Shown: piece by piece, positions 11,197 to 23,841 of the stretch
How positions within the stretch are numbered: the first letter of the stretch is position 1
Layout of the letters: the number at the start of each line of letters is the position of its first letter
Assembly (NCBI GenBank): GCA_003116875.1
Contig: BCKT01000002.1
Span: forward strand, 806,001-870,000
Origin: Takashimella koratensis
Taxonomy: Eukaryota; Basidiomycota; Tremellomycetes; Trichosporonales; Tetragoniomycetaceae
Direction: 5' to 3'
Length of the DNA: 64,000 bases
Position numbers and translations under genes: made by a program
Notes under the pieces: generated by a model
What the model was told of the DNA's origin: nothing
What the model saw: only the letters and a program-made list of their open reading frames with translations
Database searches by the model: none

Positions 11197-13485
11197 TCAG
11201 AACGGCGGCTTGGGCGTCTCCACCCTCGGCGTCTCTGTCCCTTTCATGAAATTATCCACCAACCCAGCATCTGGAGTGATCCCTTCCCCTCCATCCTGAG
11301 ATGACGGATTATCAAAAGCGTGTTTCACCCATCTCAGATCTGTCGAGTCCTTCTCATCTGCCGGAGTCTGAACACCCGATGCGACTGCCGCCTGCTGACC
11401 AGGAGACGGCGGGGAGACCTTGAACGAAGGGACCGGTGTATCGAGCTTGACTTTTGTCGTTGACCCACCGTGCGGCAAGCCACTTCGGAGCGCACGACGA
11501 CCGCCAAAGTGGAAAAAGGCCATGGCGAGGAGGATCAAGACGTGGCCGTAAAAGTACATTCTTGTCCAAGCCTTGAAACAGTCGTTGAATCGGAGCAAGA
11601 GGAAGGCAGAGGCAGTGTAGTTGAGGTTGATCTGGACCATTGCCCAGCCGGCGACATCGTAGATGCGTTTGGAGAGGTTGGGGTACGGCCACTTGGGTAG
11701 TGAATTAGGCTGTGTCGCTGGCGAGGTCGCGGGGGGCAGGAAGTAGGGACGGACAAAGTGTCGGAATTGTCGACCGAGCGAGGTCAACAGGCCAGCGGTG
11801 ACAAAGGCGACTGGGGAGATGTTAGTTTGCAGCTTGGCTTTGGCACAGTGTATCACTCACGATAGTAGCCCGGGTCAATGCCGTGCTGAGTCTGTCAGCG
11901 CCGAGCTAGACCAGATACTTACCCAAAAGGCCGAGGTGACAAAAGTAGCCATTGACTCCATCGTGCCCGGCTTCTTCCCCTTCTTGGTGAGACGCTTGTA
12001 GACCGCGTCTCGCAACCAGACCTGCATCGTCAGCTCTGTACAAAGGATCAGAGCTTACATTTGTACGGCAGTTCCAGCTGTCAAACAAAACTTTGAAGCT
12101 CTCCGCCGACTCGATGGACAGGATGTTAATGTTCCTAACCCTGTTCCAGAGCGTACGCCCTGTCTTCGGGTCGTATCCATTGAACCCGATCCCTGTGAGG
12201 ATACACGCGCCCTGGTCACATCAGTATGCCTTCACCGCCTGCCCATCCATCGACCACCTACCTCGGTGAGACTCCAGATCGCGTAGTACTTTGTCCTCGC
12301 GATGATTCCTGCAAATTGGATGAATCCAAACCTCGTCGTCTTGCTCCACGTATACCAATCCGGGGTCAAGATTCTCGAGTAATCTGCACGTGCTCCAAAG
12401 TGTGCGTAGACACCTAGGAAGGCGAGACCGATCACGAGGTGGAGGTAGGCGACGCGTTTACGGCCGTATGGGATTCGGCGCTTGGTCGCTTCTTTCTGTG
12501 TCGCGTCGGATCCAGGAGGTGGCTTGTCATAGATGGTATGCGTGATGAGCGCGTCGTAGGTCGAGTACTCGAATGCAGGCCCTACGAAAAACGAAGGGAA
12601 GAAGAAGCTGAGGTGTTAGGGGTTATAGCAGACGCTGACGTACCAATAGCCAAGGAAGGGGAGCGGGGCCGGCATGTGAGCAAGGCGAGTCGCACGCTGT
12701 GCCTCGTCGAGTTCCTGCATTGTTAGAAAAGCACTGGAACGACCCGACTCACCTCAATGGGCCGGCGTCCATCATGCACATTCCAGGCAAACGTGGTGAG
12801 CTTCATCGCAAGTACCATTTGAGCGCCGGTGATGTCGATAACGCTGACTGGGATGGCGAAGAGTGTTCGGCGCGCGTGACTGGGAGTGTTAGCAGAGGGT
12901 TGACACAACCTGGGGTAAAAGACAAAGTTCTCTTATACTCACTTGATCGTCAAGTGGCCCATGACAAAGCTGCACAGAGTCAGCAACTGGCATCTCTATC
13001 TCGTGGATTATCAGATAAACTAGTCGCTCGGATCTCGGTGCAAACTTACGCGAAGACGACCCATGGCATTTGCTTACTCGTCGAGCTCGCGACGATAAAG
13101 TAAGTTCCAACGCTACTGAGCAATAAATGCGCGAGACCCCATCCGAGTCCGAGGAGAGGGACTAGGATGATGAATGCGACCACGAGGGAGTAGAGGTGTG
13201 CGAGGTTGGGTTTAGAGGATGGTAATCGTACGAAAAGGCTGGCGAGTGGGTACGAGATGAGGAAGGAAAAGATGAGCTGGGAATGGGGTAAGGATAGCAC
13301 GTGTTAGCGACGACTGGGGAGGTAGAGGAGCGGTCCAGGTGCAAGAGAGTTGGAGCCGGGGAGATGGCAGAGGATGGTGGGCACGGATGGAGGTGGCTTA
13401 CTTTGATCTGATCAGGAGGGGCGCCGACTGCGAGAGCAGCGTGGTCGAACACTGGGTCCCAGAACATGGCCGACAAAGGATGCAA
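11197..13485 (-). CDS. ALE1: ALE1-type lysophospholipid acyltransferase (MBOAT)
   Basis: This is a membrane-bound O-acyltransferase predicted to re-acylate lysophospholipids in the ER (Lands cycle). The spliced protein starts MHPLSAMFWDPVFDHAAL, has several hydrophobic segments, then ITGAQMVLAMKLTTFAWNVH and, later, TKYYAIWSLTEV. The catalytic block SAFWHGIDPGYY carries the MBOAT histidine; two introns cut it (11844-11925 region). The C-terminus has further membrane segments (INLNYTASAFLLLRF) and a Ser/Pro-rich cytosolic tail ending at 11197. These blocks match yeast Ale1 in order. There are about ten introns and roughly 600 residues. A second in-frame Met at 13467 is an equally possible start. 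It is divergent from KAE1. Confidence 0.88.
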
Positions 13486-13696
13486 AGTGGTAGGGCGGGC
13501 GCTATTGAGTGCGGTCTGCTCAGTGCGCGTTCAGACACGTGCGGTGGATACAATTGGTAGTCAGAGAGCGACGGCGATAGAGTCGGCGTCAATGGTGATG
13601 GTGTTGACGGCGGCGGTGGTGGGTGGTGGTGGACCCGGCGGCGATGGTGGAGTGGAGGAATGGACGCAAGGATGAAACGTGGAGTGGAGTAGGCCA

Positions 13697-13737
<41 letters not shown>

Positions 13738-13943
13738 ACACGGACCAATCGAGAACAGCGTCATCACGCTCGTGGTCACGGTCACCCAGACATACTCGCA
13801 ACGACCCCGTCCATTGAAACCTCCCTAAATTTTAGATTGATTACCCACCCAACCAACAGTTTTGGATTCACTCCTCTTGACTTGGCTCGTCCCTCATTGT
13901 CTCTGCCCGTAACACAAAGCGATCACCAGTCAGCATCAGCGCC
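13486..13943. other. Divergent promoter region ALE1/KAE1 with CA repeat
   Basis: 458 bp shared upstream region of two divergent genes. It contains a perfect CA microsatellite at 13702-13734 about 210 bp before the KAE1 start. No coding frame is supported. Confidence 0.55.
13702..13734. repeat. (CA)n microsatellite in divergent promoter
   Basis: About 16 CA units between the ALE1-type and KAE1 genes. Confidence 0.95.
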
Positions 13944-15629
13944 ATGACTCAGGCTTCTGGAAGCCGGAACGGGACCAAGGTCTCCCCTCTGACCAAACCA
14001 GGCAAGTCGCGAGCTGCGAATTGCGAGCTAGAGTTGCCCTTTGCTATCCTCTCTTCATACTCTTCTCCATCGCTTAACCTCCCCACCTGCGTTACCCAGC
14101 TAACTATTCAGCCCGGCGCCTCCTATGCCTCGGCATCGAAGGATCCGCCAACAAGCTCGGGGCCGGCATAATCTCCCACTCCCCTACCCCGCGGGCAACA
14201 CTTGTTACTGTCCTCTCCAACGTTCGGCACACGTACATCACCCCGCCAGGCGAGGGTTTCTTGCCCAGTGATACGGCCCGACATCACCGAGGCTGGGTGA
14301 CAAGAGTTGTGAAGGAGGCTGTGAGGAAAGCCGGGGTTAGGATCCAGGATATCGATTGTATCGCGTTTACCAAAGGTACGACTAGGTTTTGGATTTGGAA
14401 TCAGGTTCAGAAAGCAGAAAGATAGAGGGAGTACAGGAAAGCTTGGAATGAAGTTGCTGATTCGTTTCGTGACTTGTAGGTCCTGGAATGGGCACGCCTC
14501 TTCAAGTCGGTGCGCTCGTCGCTCGCACTCTCTCTCTACTCCACAACATCCCCTTGGTCGGTGTCAACCACTGCGTCGGCCATATTGAAATGGGTCGACA
14601 CATTACCTCCTCACGTAACCCTATCGTCCTCTACGTCTCGGGCGGAAACACCCAAGTTATCGCGTACTCTCAACAGCGGTATCGAATCTTTGGGGAGACA
14701 CTGGATATCGCGATTGGGAATTGTTTGGATAGGTTTGCGAGGGTTATCAATTTGAGAAACGACCCAAGCCCGGGTTACAATATCGAGCAAGAGGCGAAGA
14801 AGTGAGTTGATTCGGTTGGTTGAACACCAATGTGCAGCCAAGGCGAGCATATCTTCGTTGATTGATATGGTACGCTGACTGATATCGACAGAGGGAAACG
14901 CCTCGTGACTTTGCCGTACGGGACTAAAGGAATGGATATCATGCTAGCTGGGATCCTCAAAAGCGTTGAAGATTACACACACGACAAGCGGTATTGTGGA
15001 TGGGACGACACCATCACGGACCAGGACGAAGTGATCACTGCCCATGATCTCTGTTTCTCACTACAGGAGACGACGTTTGCGATGTTGGTTGAAATCACAG
15101 AGAGGGCGATGGCGCACGTCGGTGCGAAAGACGTCCTGATCGTTGGAGGTGTAGGATGTTAGTCTTTCTGCCTGCTACATGTTCTCTTGATCCTCTTCTC
15201 CTGCCTTTGAGTAACCGGCTTATTGTTTACTTGGAATGGTCGCTGACATGGTCAACTTGCTCAGGTAACGAGCGGCTGCAACAGATGATGGGGATCATGG
15301 CCGACGAGAGAGGTGGCCGCGTCTTTGCCACTGACGAGAGGTAAGTACCTTCGCAAGTGCTCTCTTGCAAAGTGTCTCATGTACGCTGGGTTGACCCTAG
15401 ACTTGTAGCTTCTGCATCGATAACGGGATCATGATTGCCCAAGCTGGGATGCTCGCGTTCCGAATGGGCCAAGTGACACCTGTCGAGAAGACTAGCGTGA
15501 CGCAGAGGTAAGTTTAACTGCAGTTATGAGTTGAGGTCTACGTGGGCCCTGGTAATAACGGACGCTGACTAGATCATCTCTGGTTGCAGATTCCGAACAG
15601 ATGCTGTCGATGTGACATGGCGAGCGTGA
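13944..15629 (+). CDS. KAE1: KAE1/OSGEP, tRNA threonylcarbamoyladenosine transferase
   Basis: This is the catalytic subunit of the KEOPS complex, transferring threonylcarbamoyl to A37 of ANN-decoding tRNAs. The spliced protein (about 375 residues, usual size) shows the ASKHA fold blocks: [16 protein letters not shown], the metal-binding [12 protein letters not shown] with the two histidines, [46 protein letters not shown], and the C-terminal [17 protein letters not shown] and [13 protein letters not shown]. The block after GTKGMDI reads MLAGIL where many relatives have SG before I/L. The first intron (14002-14111) has a GC donor. There are six introns. It ends with TWRA at 15629. It is divergent from ALE1 and convergent with ubiquitin-RPL40. 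Confidence 0.95.
14002..14111 (+). other. GC-AG intron in KAE1
   Basis: The first KAE1 intron starts AG|GCAAGT and ends CTATTCAG, with a CTAAC branch-like site just upstream of the acceptor. Only this joining puts Pro-Ala-Arg-Arg in frame ahead of the conserved [11 protein letters not shown] block. The unspliced frame loses that block and stops at 14171. Confidence 0.8.
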
Positions 15630-15972
15630 ACGGATTGTGCGGTCTGTTTCCCCTCATCGTTCGTTGTACTGTACGATCTACCTTCTCTGTCATGTCACTC
15701 TTCAGCCCAGCTTGATGCAGTTGATCACAATTGCTCGAGGTTATCATGTCAGTCTCAGTTGTCGACCCGGACCCTGTCCCAGTCTCTGTCCCTGTCCCTC
15801 CATGTAGCGAGAAGAAATACATCACGCAGAAGGAGGGGAAACAGCGCCCTCTGCGACCTAGTCCCTCACAACTACACCCTACGGCAATCTCCGCTACAAC
15901 AACGACGTTGTCATCGTCATTGTAGTCGACCACCGCGTCCACCGCCACTCCCAGCGAGGATCGAGAACCACT
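15630..15972. other. Convergent 3' region KAE1/ubiquitin-RPL40
   Basis: 343 bp between two convergent stop codons; presumed 3' UTRs and terminators. Nothing else is seen. Confidence 0.5.
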
Positions 15973-17112
<1,140 letters not shown>

Positions 17113-17648
17113 CTGCGAGGTGGTCAGTAACGTCTCTTGACAACAACAGACCCAGCGACAGCAGCGAGGAAGTGAGGTTGGGGTGGACGGTGGTGAGCAG
17201 TGAGGTACTGACCTTCGGTGTGGGTGAAGATTGATGGACGAAGAGAAGAAAGAAAAGTCGAATCCGTGTTGAATTTGGTCCACGAGAAAAATGTCACCGT
17301 ACAGTGCGTGGCCACCCAGGAAGACACCGTACAGTTCATTGTAGGAGTCAACTGTGGCCGGCCTACAAGCAATCACGAAACTCCGAGAAACTCCGCTGTA
17401 GCAAAAGCAATGTGGCACCCGGGTAAGACACCCTGCTATCTTACGTAACTCTGATCCCGGACCTCTAAATACTCCTCATGCCTGTGTTACCCTGCGTCAC
17501 ACTCTATCCGGGCTGGAAATTTGCCGATTACCGGTCCTTACGCCGGCACCTGACGGAATGACAAGGTAGTCCGTCCTGTGTATCTTCTCGTCTGCCCACT
17601 GACCCCATCAACAGCTCTACCACCCATTCACCTCGCAGTTGGTGGACC
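17113..17648. other. Divergent promoter region ubiquitin-RPL40 / enoyl-CoA hydratase
   Basis: 536 bp between divergent starts. The part next to 17112 probably contains a 5' UTR intron of ubiquitin-RPL40, because its ATG abuts an intron-like acceptor. No coding frame is supported. Confidence 0.5.
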
Positions 17649-18947
17649 ATGACCTCTCTCTCCCTTCTCTCCCCCCTTTCTCACTTGGCGCGCTCCGGCT
17701 GCTTCAGCTTCTCCAGCTGCTCCAAGCCTCTTCGAAACCTCACCACCGCCGCGGTTATTCCACATGCCAAACTCCAGCCCTTGTCAGCGATCACCTCGAC
17801 TCTGTCAGACGAGCTGGAAGGGGTCATGTGTCTGACCATGGACCGAGAGAAGGCACGTAACGCCCTCAGCGTGCAGATGGTTGCGGTAGGTGAAGGGGTG
17901 GAAAGGGCGCAACAGAGGCGAGATTGAATCTGAGCTGAATCAATCAATGATTTAGGAGATGAGAGAAGGGATAGCCAAAGTTGATAGTTCAACCTCGTAA
18001 GTGCTTTCGTGCATTTCTTTCTCTATGTCACCACATCTTCTCTTCGCGGGATCACTGACCTTCGGCAGCACCCGGCTCCTACTCCTTCACTCCTCCCATT
18101 CGGCATTTTGCGCCGGGGCCGACCTCATCGAACGCCGGTCCATGTCCCCTTCCCAAGTCACTTCTTTCCTCGACTCGCTCAACTCCCTCATCCTCGAACT
18201 TGAGGGCCTCAAATGCCCTACCGTCGCTGTGGTCGATGGGTTCGCGATGGGTGGAGGGTCGGAACTGGCTTTAGGCTGCGACCTCCGCGTAGCTGGTGAG
18301 TCTGACTTTTACACCTCGGTCTCTTCGTCCACTTCTGCAGTTAGGTCCCACGGTCTGACGGTTTACCCGCTGGTCTCGGTCGGATGTACACAGGACCTGG
18401 AGCCGTGTTCTCGTTGCCTGAAGTGAAACTCGGTATTATTCCAGGAGCAGGCGGAACACAACGCCTGACGCGTTTGGTCGGACCCGCCCGTGCCAAGGGG
18501 CTTATATTCACAGGAAAGCGAGTGGGAGCAGAAGAAGCCGGGAAGATAGGGTTGGTGGATGTAGTCGCGACCGATTCGGAGAGTGGAATGGAGGCGGCGT
18601 TGGTGCTTGCTCGACAAGTCGTTACTTCTGGTACGTCGAGGCTACTATGCCCCCTCTTTGCCCATTCCTCATTTTCACCTCCTCCCCTACTGCTCTGTCA
18701 GATACCATCTTGACATCAACATCTCATCTATCACTTCTGACACCTTTGATCAAACGCTCATGAACTTCTAGCCCCACTCGCTTTGCGCGCCGCCAAGTCA
18801 GCAATATCATCAGCCACCTCTCTCCCGCTTCATCAAGGCCTTGCACTCGAGCGAAAGATGTACAATACCCTCCTTGGAACCGAGGATCGACAAGAAGGGT
18901 TGAGAGCATTCGCAGAGAAGCGAAGGGCCGTGTTTCAAGGTCGATGA
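17649..18947 (+). CDS. Mitochondrial enoyl-CoA hydratase family protein (AUH-like)
   Basis: This is a crotonase-fold protein, probably a methylglutaconyl-CoA or enoyl-CoA hydratase of leucine or fatty-acid breakdown. The N-terminus (MTSLSLLSPLSHLARSGCFS and following) lacks acidic residues and looks like a mitochondrial targeting signal. The conserved blocks are: LTMDREKARNALS; HSAFCAGADLIERRSM (oxyanion hole region); DGFAMGGGSELALGCDLRVA (first catalytic Glu); then FSLPEVKLGIIPGAGGTQRL (second Glu); and APLALRAAKSAI. Four introns are spliced, and the last exon ends RRAVFQGR at 18947. The length is about 295 residues, typical for AUH. It is divergent from ubiquitin-RPL40. The family is firm; the exact substrate is inferred. 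Confidence 0.9.
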
Positions 18948-19144
18948 CGATTTAACCGTCGAGTCAAGTTTGGTACCCTTAAAGCCTGTAACGTTTCCCT
19001 TGTACCATGGACGCTGTTGTACCCACTTGTCTCAAATGAATCATGCTCATATCTTCATTATGCCAATCATACTACTATGTATATACCCAAATTTAACCCA
19101 AATCAACCAAACTTTTTCACCGCCATTCTCCCAAGCTTCACTAT

Positions 19145-22117
19145 CTAAGCCATGGCCATAGCTACTACAGCTTGTTCCGCGACCGCCGCCGCTTCTGCCC
19201 TTTTCACCCTCTCCCACTCCTCTGCCTTGGCAACCATCTCCAACCTCCTCTTGACCTCGTCGTCTCCCTCTTTCCTCTGTCCAAACGACAAATCCACCTC
19301 TTCTTCATCCTCATCCACCTCCAACCCCATACTGAATCCCGAGCCAGGTCCGAGTTCGGCCGACTCCGTCAGACCCGAAGGGAGAGCGAAAAGCGACTGA
19401 GCGCGGCGGGACAGATCTTCCAGGTCAACCCCAGCCCTGGATCCAGCAGCTACAGGGACGAAATCGTACGCGACAGTCGCGAGACCGGTGACAGGCGCCG
19501 AGGGAGGTATGTCAAGGGAAGGACGGTAATCGATCCTGGAGAAGGTTGAGAATGAAGGTTGAGTCCGGATGGGGACATGTGGCATTTGCGTGTGAGGCTG
19601 GTACACGATCAGGAATGGAAAGTGGAGGGAGAGGGGGTTTTGTGCCCAATGTCAGCGCGTGTCAAAAGAGTAGGACGAGAGGAGTAAGGGTGAAGTCAAG
19701 TCATTGAGACTCAGTCGAACACGACGTTGACTCACTTCGTAAGCAGCTTTGACCACCCCTGGCGCCCACGTCCCTCGTACGATTCTCTCCCTCGCCATCT
19801 CAGCAGTCTCCACGACGATCCTCCCTCCTGCATCTGGATCCCCTCTTCTCTCTTCCTCCCCTTCCGCATTCCCACCTCCCCTACTCTCCCCTCTCCCTTC
19901 CCCATTTTCCATATCCACGTCCCCATCCCCGTCCACCCCGTTTCCTTCCCCTTCTATCGTGAACTCTTGAGACAACGCGCTCCTTGCTCTTGCCGACATT
20001 GGCGGGGGCTTGAGTCCCCCCATCGACCCCAATGGCGACATTGCCTGTACGAGTCCCAATCCTCCAGCTCCATCTTCATCGTCATCCACCTCCCCTCTTG
20101 CCCTTTTCTCAGCGACGTACACCCACCCGACCGCGTCGACCTTGGGGAGAGCTTTAACCCTTTGCTCTCGATACCCCCTGAGCGTCTCATCCACGACCCT
20201 GCAATCCTCGGCGGTCCGGTGGATCCAGTTCTCCTCGTTCACGCCGATCCCACGGAGTCGAGATCGTTTCACGCCATATCCAGACTCCAACCACGGCTGA
20301 TTCCCACCTCCCGCGAAATGAGTCGTCGGTCCACCAACCGTATAAAACGACTGCAGGGTTGAAGTCTTCACGCCCTCGTTCGTCGCTGCGTGAGCCGGGG
20401 GTCTTCCTGGTCCGCTCCCGTGTCCCGCCGCATGGGTCGTAAGGTCTTCCTCTCCAACCTCGGTATACGGTGTCCACCCATTATTCGTACACTCCGCCAT
20501 CGCTTGGTCCTCATTATAATCGTCCGTCACCCACTTCCCACCCTTCACCATGCGTGCACCCATGAGTTTGTACACGTTTCGCATAGAGACCATGGTGATG
20601 ATTCGGTGTTTAAGGTTACCGGCGATTCGGCCCATATCCATGAGCATGGCCCGCTCTTCGGCCGAACAAGGGAGTTTTAGGATCTGTGGGCACCGACGCA
20701 AGAACGCCAACGAGTCGGTGTAACCACATACACGGGCGGCGTCGATAGTCAGCGCGTAGAGGCGGTTCGGGTTGCGCCGGGTTTCCGAGGTGAACGTCAT
20801 GATCTTGTATTCACGGCCTGGAGGGAGTCAGCATGCATCCATCACACCAAAAAGGAGAGACGGCGTGGTAACGTCTGACTCACCACCAAGTAGTCGCCCC
20901 TCGGCATCGACCTTGGCCTCTCCCTTTGGGTCATCAGGTAACAAGAGCTCGTCGTCGCCGACCTGGTACTCTGTGCCCTTGATCGTCACGCTCGTTCCCA
21001 CTACACAATGTCAGCGTAGTTCAACTTTCACTCTTCGCGCCATCACCACCGAATCTCCCTCCCACTGCTTTCCCATCTTCTGTCTCCTTTCCCATCCCGC
21101 TCCCCCCATATATCTAAATCTTTTGTCCGTACTCACTCTCTAAAGCCTCTAGCGGACCTCTTGGCTGCGGCTTGCTCGCCGCGGTCCCTCCTCCACCGGT
21201 CGATCTACGCCTCGTTTTCTCTCCATCATCGCTCTCTTCTCCTCTCTCCGCGCGCTCCCTTCGAACCTTGTCCCACCGCGCTCGAGCCGCGGCCGCAGCG
21301 GCGCCCTTGACGCTGAACCCGCCCCGCCCAGCGGACCCAGGTTGCTTGGTCGGTGTGTCTGCGGCAATTTTACCAGCTCGGGACGCGCGGCGAGAAGGGG
21401 TCGGAGTGGATTTGCCCTTGTTAGATCGAGATGACTTGCGCGCGCTCGTCGCTAAACGTGAATGGAGAGAAGCGCAGGTCAGCCTTGAATGATCGTGACT
21501 AGTCATCAAACACAGCTTGATAACAACATATGGAGCCTTAGCTCGTCTCACGCCGACTCACCTTCTTCACCGCCCTCTTCGTCTTCGTCTTCGCCATCCT
21601 CGTCCTCCTCACCCTCTTCATCATCTTCATCCTGCTCTCCGTCATCGGGCTGCTCATCCACATCCACCGGGATTTCCTTATAACTGACTCCGCGCGTCGC
21701 GCGTCTCCTACTTGGTGTCGGGGGTTCGTCTACTGCTCCACCCTTCGCCTTTGATGCCGTTGCTCGTCCGGACGATCGTTTCGACGCAGATGCTGACGCG
21801 GAGGTTGATGCTCTGCGAGCCGGAGGAGCTCGAGTCCGCCGAGACGGTCCAGCTTGAGGCTCATCTCCGTCTTCTTCTTCTTCTTCTTCTCCCTCACCAT
21901 CCTCTTCCCCTTCGCCCTCGCCTTCACCTTCACCTTCACCGTCCTCGTCGTCGTCCTCGCCGTCCTCCTCGTCAGGCTCCGGTGTCAAGTCGGTATCCAC
22001 GTCAGGCTCTGATTTGGCCACGGTAGCGGGCTTGCGAGCCCGTGCGCTGGACCGTGAAACGGATGCGGGTGTGGATGGTGGTTCGGCAGCGGCCGTGGAT
22101 CGCCGAGCGCGAGGCAT
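19145..22117 (-). CDS. RSC7: RSC7/NPL6-type chromatin remodelling complex subunit
   Basis: This nuclear protein belongs to the Rsc7/Swp82 family of SWI/SNF and RSC remodellers. The start MPRARRSTAAAEPPST (22117) leads into two long Asp/Glu-rich low-complexity tracts and basic Ser/Arg segments (about 300 residues). The conserved domain then runs across exons: SVTIKGTEYQVGDDELLLPD, then REYKIMTFTSETRRNPNRLY, DAARVCGYTDSLAFLRRCPQ, RIITMVSMRNVYKLMGARMV and KGGKWVTDDYNEDQAMAECT. Further C-terminal blocks include ENWIHRTAEDCR and GYREQRVKALPKVDAVGW. It ends with an Ala/Glu-rich helix at 19145. The whole is roughly 850 residues in five exons. Rsc7 and Swp82 cannot be separated from sequence alone. 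Confidence 0.87.
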
Positions 22118-23841
22118 GATTAGTTGGTGGTCTGATAAGTGATAGAGTTGTCAATGGAAACGTAAACACTAAACACGGCGAGATGAGATGGGGACATGAC
22201 ACCAGGGAGGGACGCGGAATGCCACACCGTGCAGTCACGGCGTTAGGGTGTATCACGTGATATTTGGGTTCTTCTGGGTGGGGACTATCGGAGGTAATAT
22301 ATGACCGGCGTTGAGTAATCCGTCGCGTCGTCGATCCAGGGTGAGAAGTGAAACGATCAGGGATTGGTCGGTGAATTGGTTTCCTCACATGTGCGTGAGT
22401 AGCGCAGAGCGCAGCAGTACAGTGAGTATGCCTAACTACTGTAGCCAGGTCCCACGACGCGGCAAGCGGCAGGCAAGCAGCACCCAGCCAGGGCAATCGA
22501 GACCATCCAGCACCGTAGCAACCAGTCAGCGGCAAAAGGCCAAGAGCCAAGCCTGCAAACAACCCACAAAGCTGCGGGCCAAGGTGAACGCGAAACACGT
22601 TTTGCCGCCCCTTTTTGCCATGCCTTTTGTTTTCGTTTTCGTCGTTTAGCTCGAACCCACTGCGAATCATGCAGTCCTTAGCCTGGGACCAAGTCGTATC
22701 TGTACACCCAAAGACATAGGAAAAGATGAATATTGCAATTCCTGTTCTCTCGTTTCACGTCAGTCTTGACTCCAACGATGGATGAGAGCGAGCCCTGATT
22801 CCCCATTTGGTGCTGAACCGCCGGCTGGTTTGGCTGGCTGCGGTGGCTTGAACCAGTACGATCCGTCCCACGTTCCAAGTTGGAGATTCGCCCGAGATTT
22901 TCACGTCCCTCAATCCACCTTTCCTCTTTTGTCCTCCCTTGTCCTCCCTCCCTCCCCTCCCCTCCCCTTCCCTTCTTCCGTCCACTCTTCCTCTCCCCCT
23001 CCCCCTCCCCTTTGGCCGGTCCCTTGCCAATCTCTGCGGGGCGGGGCGGGCTCTGCCTTGGCTTGGCTTCTCCTTTGTTGTTGCACGTTTTCCCCCGCAG
23101 GCAGGTCCGCAGAGCTGTGTCACACCCATAACGCATGCACAACGGACTCGGTGATCAGAAAAGGTCGTGCATCGTTGTGAAGATCGAGACTCTTGTACTA
23201 CGGCTGGTGGACTGGTTCCCCGCAGCTGGTATCATTGTTACCACTGATCATCCTCATCATCTCATCCCATCATCCCATCGCCCCCTCTTCCCCTCCCCAC
23301 CACCTTTCGCCCTCGCCTTTCCTCCCCGATCCCCTCTCGCCCATCAACGTCATCTCACAGGTGCTCAAACACGAGTTCGAGACACCACCTCCTTACCTCC
23401 CACTCCACCGACACCTCCCGCCCCACCGCCCCGCCAAGTTGCTCGCTCCTTTCACCCGCAGGACAGGTGAAGACAGGAAAAGGCGTCACTTTGGTCCACT
23501 TCAAACACCAACCCACCACGACTCCGCAGCCAAGCCGCCCAGCTTACGCGACGAGCTCATCAAAGGCAACCCCTCCCCCAGCTAGTTTCTTGGGACCGAT
23601 CTAGAGAATAGAAAATAGAGAGATAGAGCAAGTCCAAACGACTTTGACAATTAGACGTACCTTGGTTTGAATTGAGATTGCTTTCAAGGCAGGTCAATCA
23701 GCTGCGGAACGACGAGCGTGGCAAACACAGGACGCAGGGCGAACACGTTGAGCGCACAACATCGATACCAGACACCAGACGGTGACTGACCATCCACACA
23801 TTCTTTCACCAACCTCTTCACCCCTTCACCTACTTCCTGTC
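22118..23841. other. Divergent 1.7 kb region between RSC7 and the glucanase
   Basis: Shared upstream region. It contains a strongly pyrimidine-rich block (about 22911-23010) and C/T-rich sequence before the glucanase start. An open frame ending at 23585 is listed separately as a weak coding candidate. No RNA gene is recognised. Confidence 0.5.
23362..23585 (+). CDS. Weak candidate small coding exon
   Basis: An open stretch after a TCACAG acceptor-like site reads LKHEFETPPPYLPLHRH and continues to SLRDELIKGNPSPS before TAG at 23583-23585. It has no recognised domain and no clear first exon with an ATG. A second frame through the same bases is also open (KGVTLVHFKHQP). It could be part of the long 5' leader of the glucanase gene or simply chance in C-rich DNA. 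Confidence 0.2.
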
